Shown here one piece after another: positions 63,801 to 64,000 of a stretch of 64,000 nt of DNA (positions are counted from its first letter, which is position 1; the number at the start of each line of letters is the position of its first letter). Both the position numbers and the translations under genes were made by a program. Source of the DNA: Linanthus parryae (lineage: Eukaryota; Streptophyta; Magnoliopsida; Ericales; Polemoniaceae); contig JALGPY010000010.1 in assembly GCA_023055425.1 (NCBI GenBank), positions 53,667,665-53,731,664 of the forward strand, given 5' to 3'. The notes beneath the pieces are model-generated. The model ran no database searches, was not told where the DNA came from, and saw only the letters and a program-made list of their open reading frames with translations.

Positions 63801-64000
63801 ATATCCAATCCATAGTTTCTCGATCTGTGAGTAGACTTAGATAAACAAATAACATCAATATCCCATATTGATTTATTTGAGCATGGCCATGCATTTTCAT
63901 AGGTCTCACTCATCGAGTGGCCATGGATATTTACTCCCGTCATGTGGGAGGGACAAATCCTCTCTGTGTCACTACGATCTCTAAGCTTGCTTCATATCAT
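63801..64000 (-). repeat. Copia-C-type LTR, right part (continues past the window)
   Basis: Begins with the second ATATC of the Athila-B duplication and continues the LTR interrupted at 49682. It differs at about one base from 26083-26272. Confidence 0.92.

Overview
The window looks like plant nuclear heterochromatin. It consists almost entirely of LTR retrotransposons nested in one another, with a few DNA transposons, a LINE end and one short GC-rich possible host gene. The evidence for a plant is the Athila-type Ty3/gypsy elements with a tRNA-Asp primer site, a Sirevirus-type copia element, further copia elements with tRNA-Met primer sites, a MULE with 9-bp target duplications and a hAT fold-back. 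A dicot is likely, but I cannot name the species. I recognise no tRNA, rRNA or CRISPR locus.

Layout. 1-7650: Athila-A, an old Athila-like element whose 5' LTR is cut by the window edge. It keeps gag and protease remnants but has no RT, integrase or post-pol ORF. 8270-25308: Copia-A (+), broken open by Sire-B (11732-21724, a decayed Sirevirus with a TCTAC duplication). 25309-35118: Copia-C (-), a relative of Copia-A in the opposite orientation. It carries a 2.1-kb insert with an RNase H-like relic and its left LTR is fused to the 3' LTR of Copia-A. 35119-35870: the 5' LTR, primer site and gag start of a Tnt1-like element (Tnt-D, -). 35871-45780: low-copy-looking DNA with three fold-back structures, a copia RNase H plus LTR remnant, a MULE carrying an LRR gene fragment inside a LINE, and a short possible host gene. 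45862-48727: the rest of Tnt-D (gag to RNase H, -). 48728-49682 and 63801-64000: another Copia-C LTR, split by Athila-B (49683-63800).

Athila-B is the only nearly intact element. It has two LTRs that differ at roughly eight sites by eye plus one 5-nt indel, an ATATC duplication, a primer site, a 1450-codon gag-protease-RT-RNase H frame, integrase in the -1 frame, a 435-codon post-pol ORF and a polypurine tract. Gag would build the particle, protease would cut the polyprotein, RT/RNase H would copy the RNA from the tRNA-Asp primer and integrase would insert the product. The role of the post-pol ORF is unknown.

The most informative results are structural. (1) The two pieces of Tnt-D gag are 13 kb apart and in the wrong order, yet both abut Copia-C LTR ends with the same AAAGG duplication and join in frame, which implies a tandem duplication. 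(2) Athila-A, Athila-B and the copia element Tnt-D share arrays of a GTCTTCGNNCGAAGAC palindrome in U3. (3) Athila-B carries an LTR-like palindrome block and several polypurine-tract-like motifs inside its body, around the post-pol ORF. (4) A promoter-plus-ORF inverted duplication at 37.8-38.5 kb resembles a proto-MIRNA locus.
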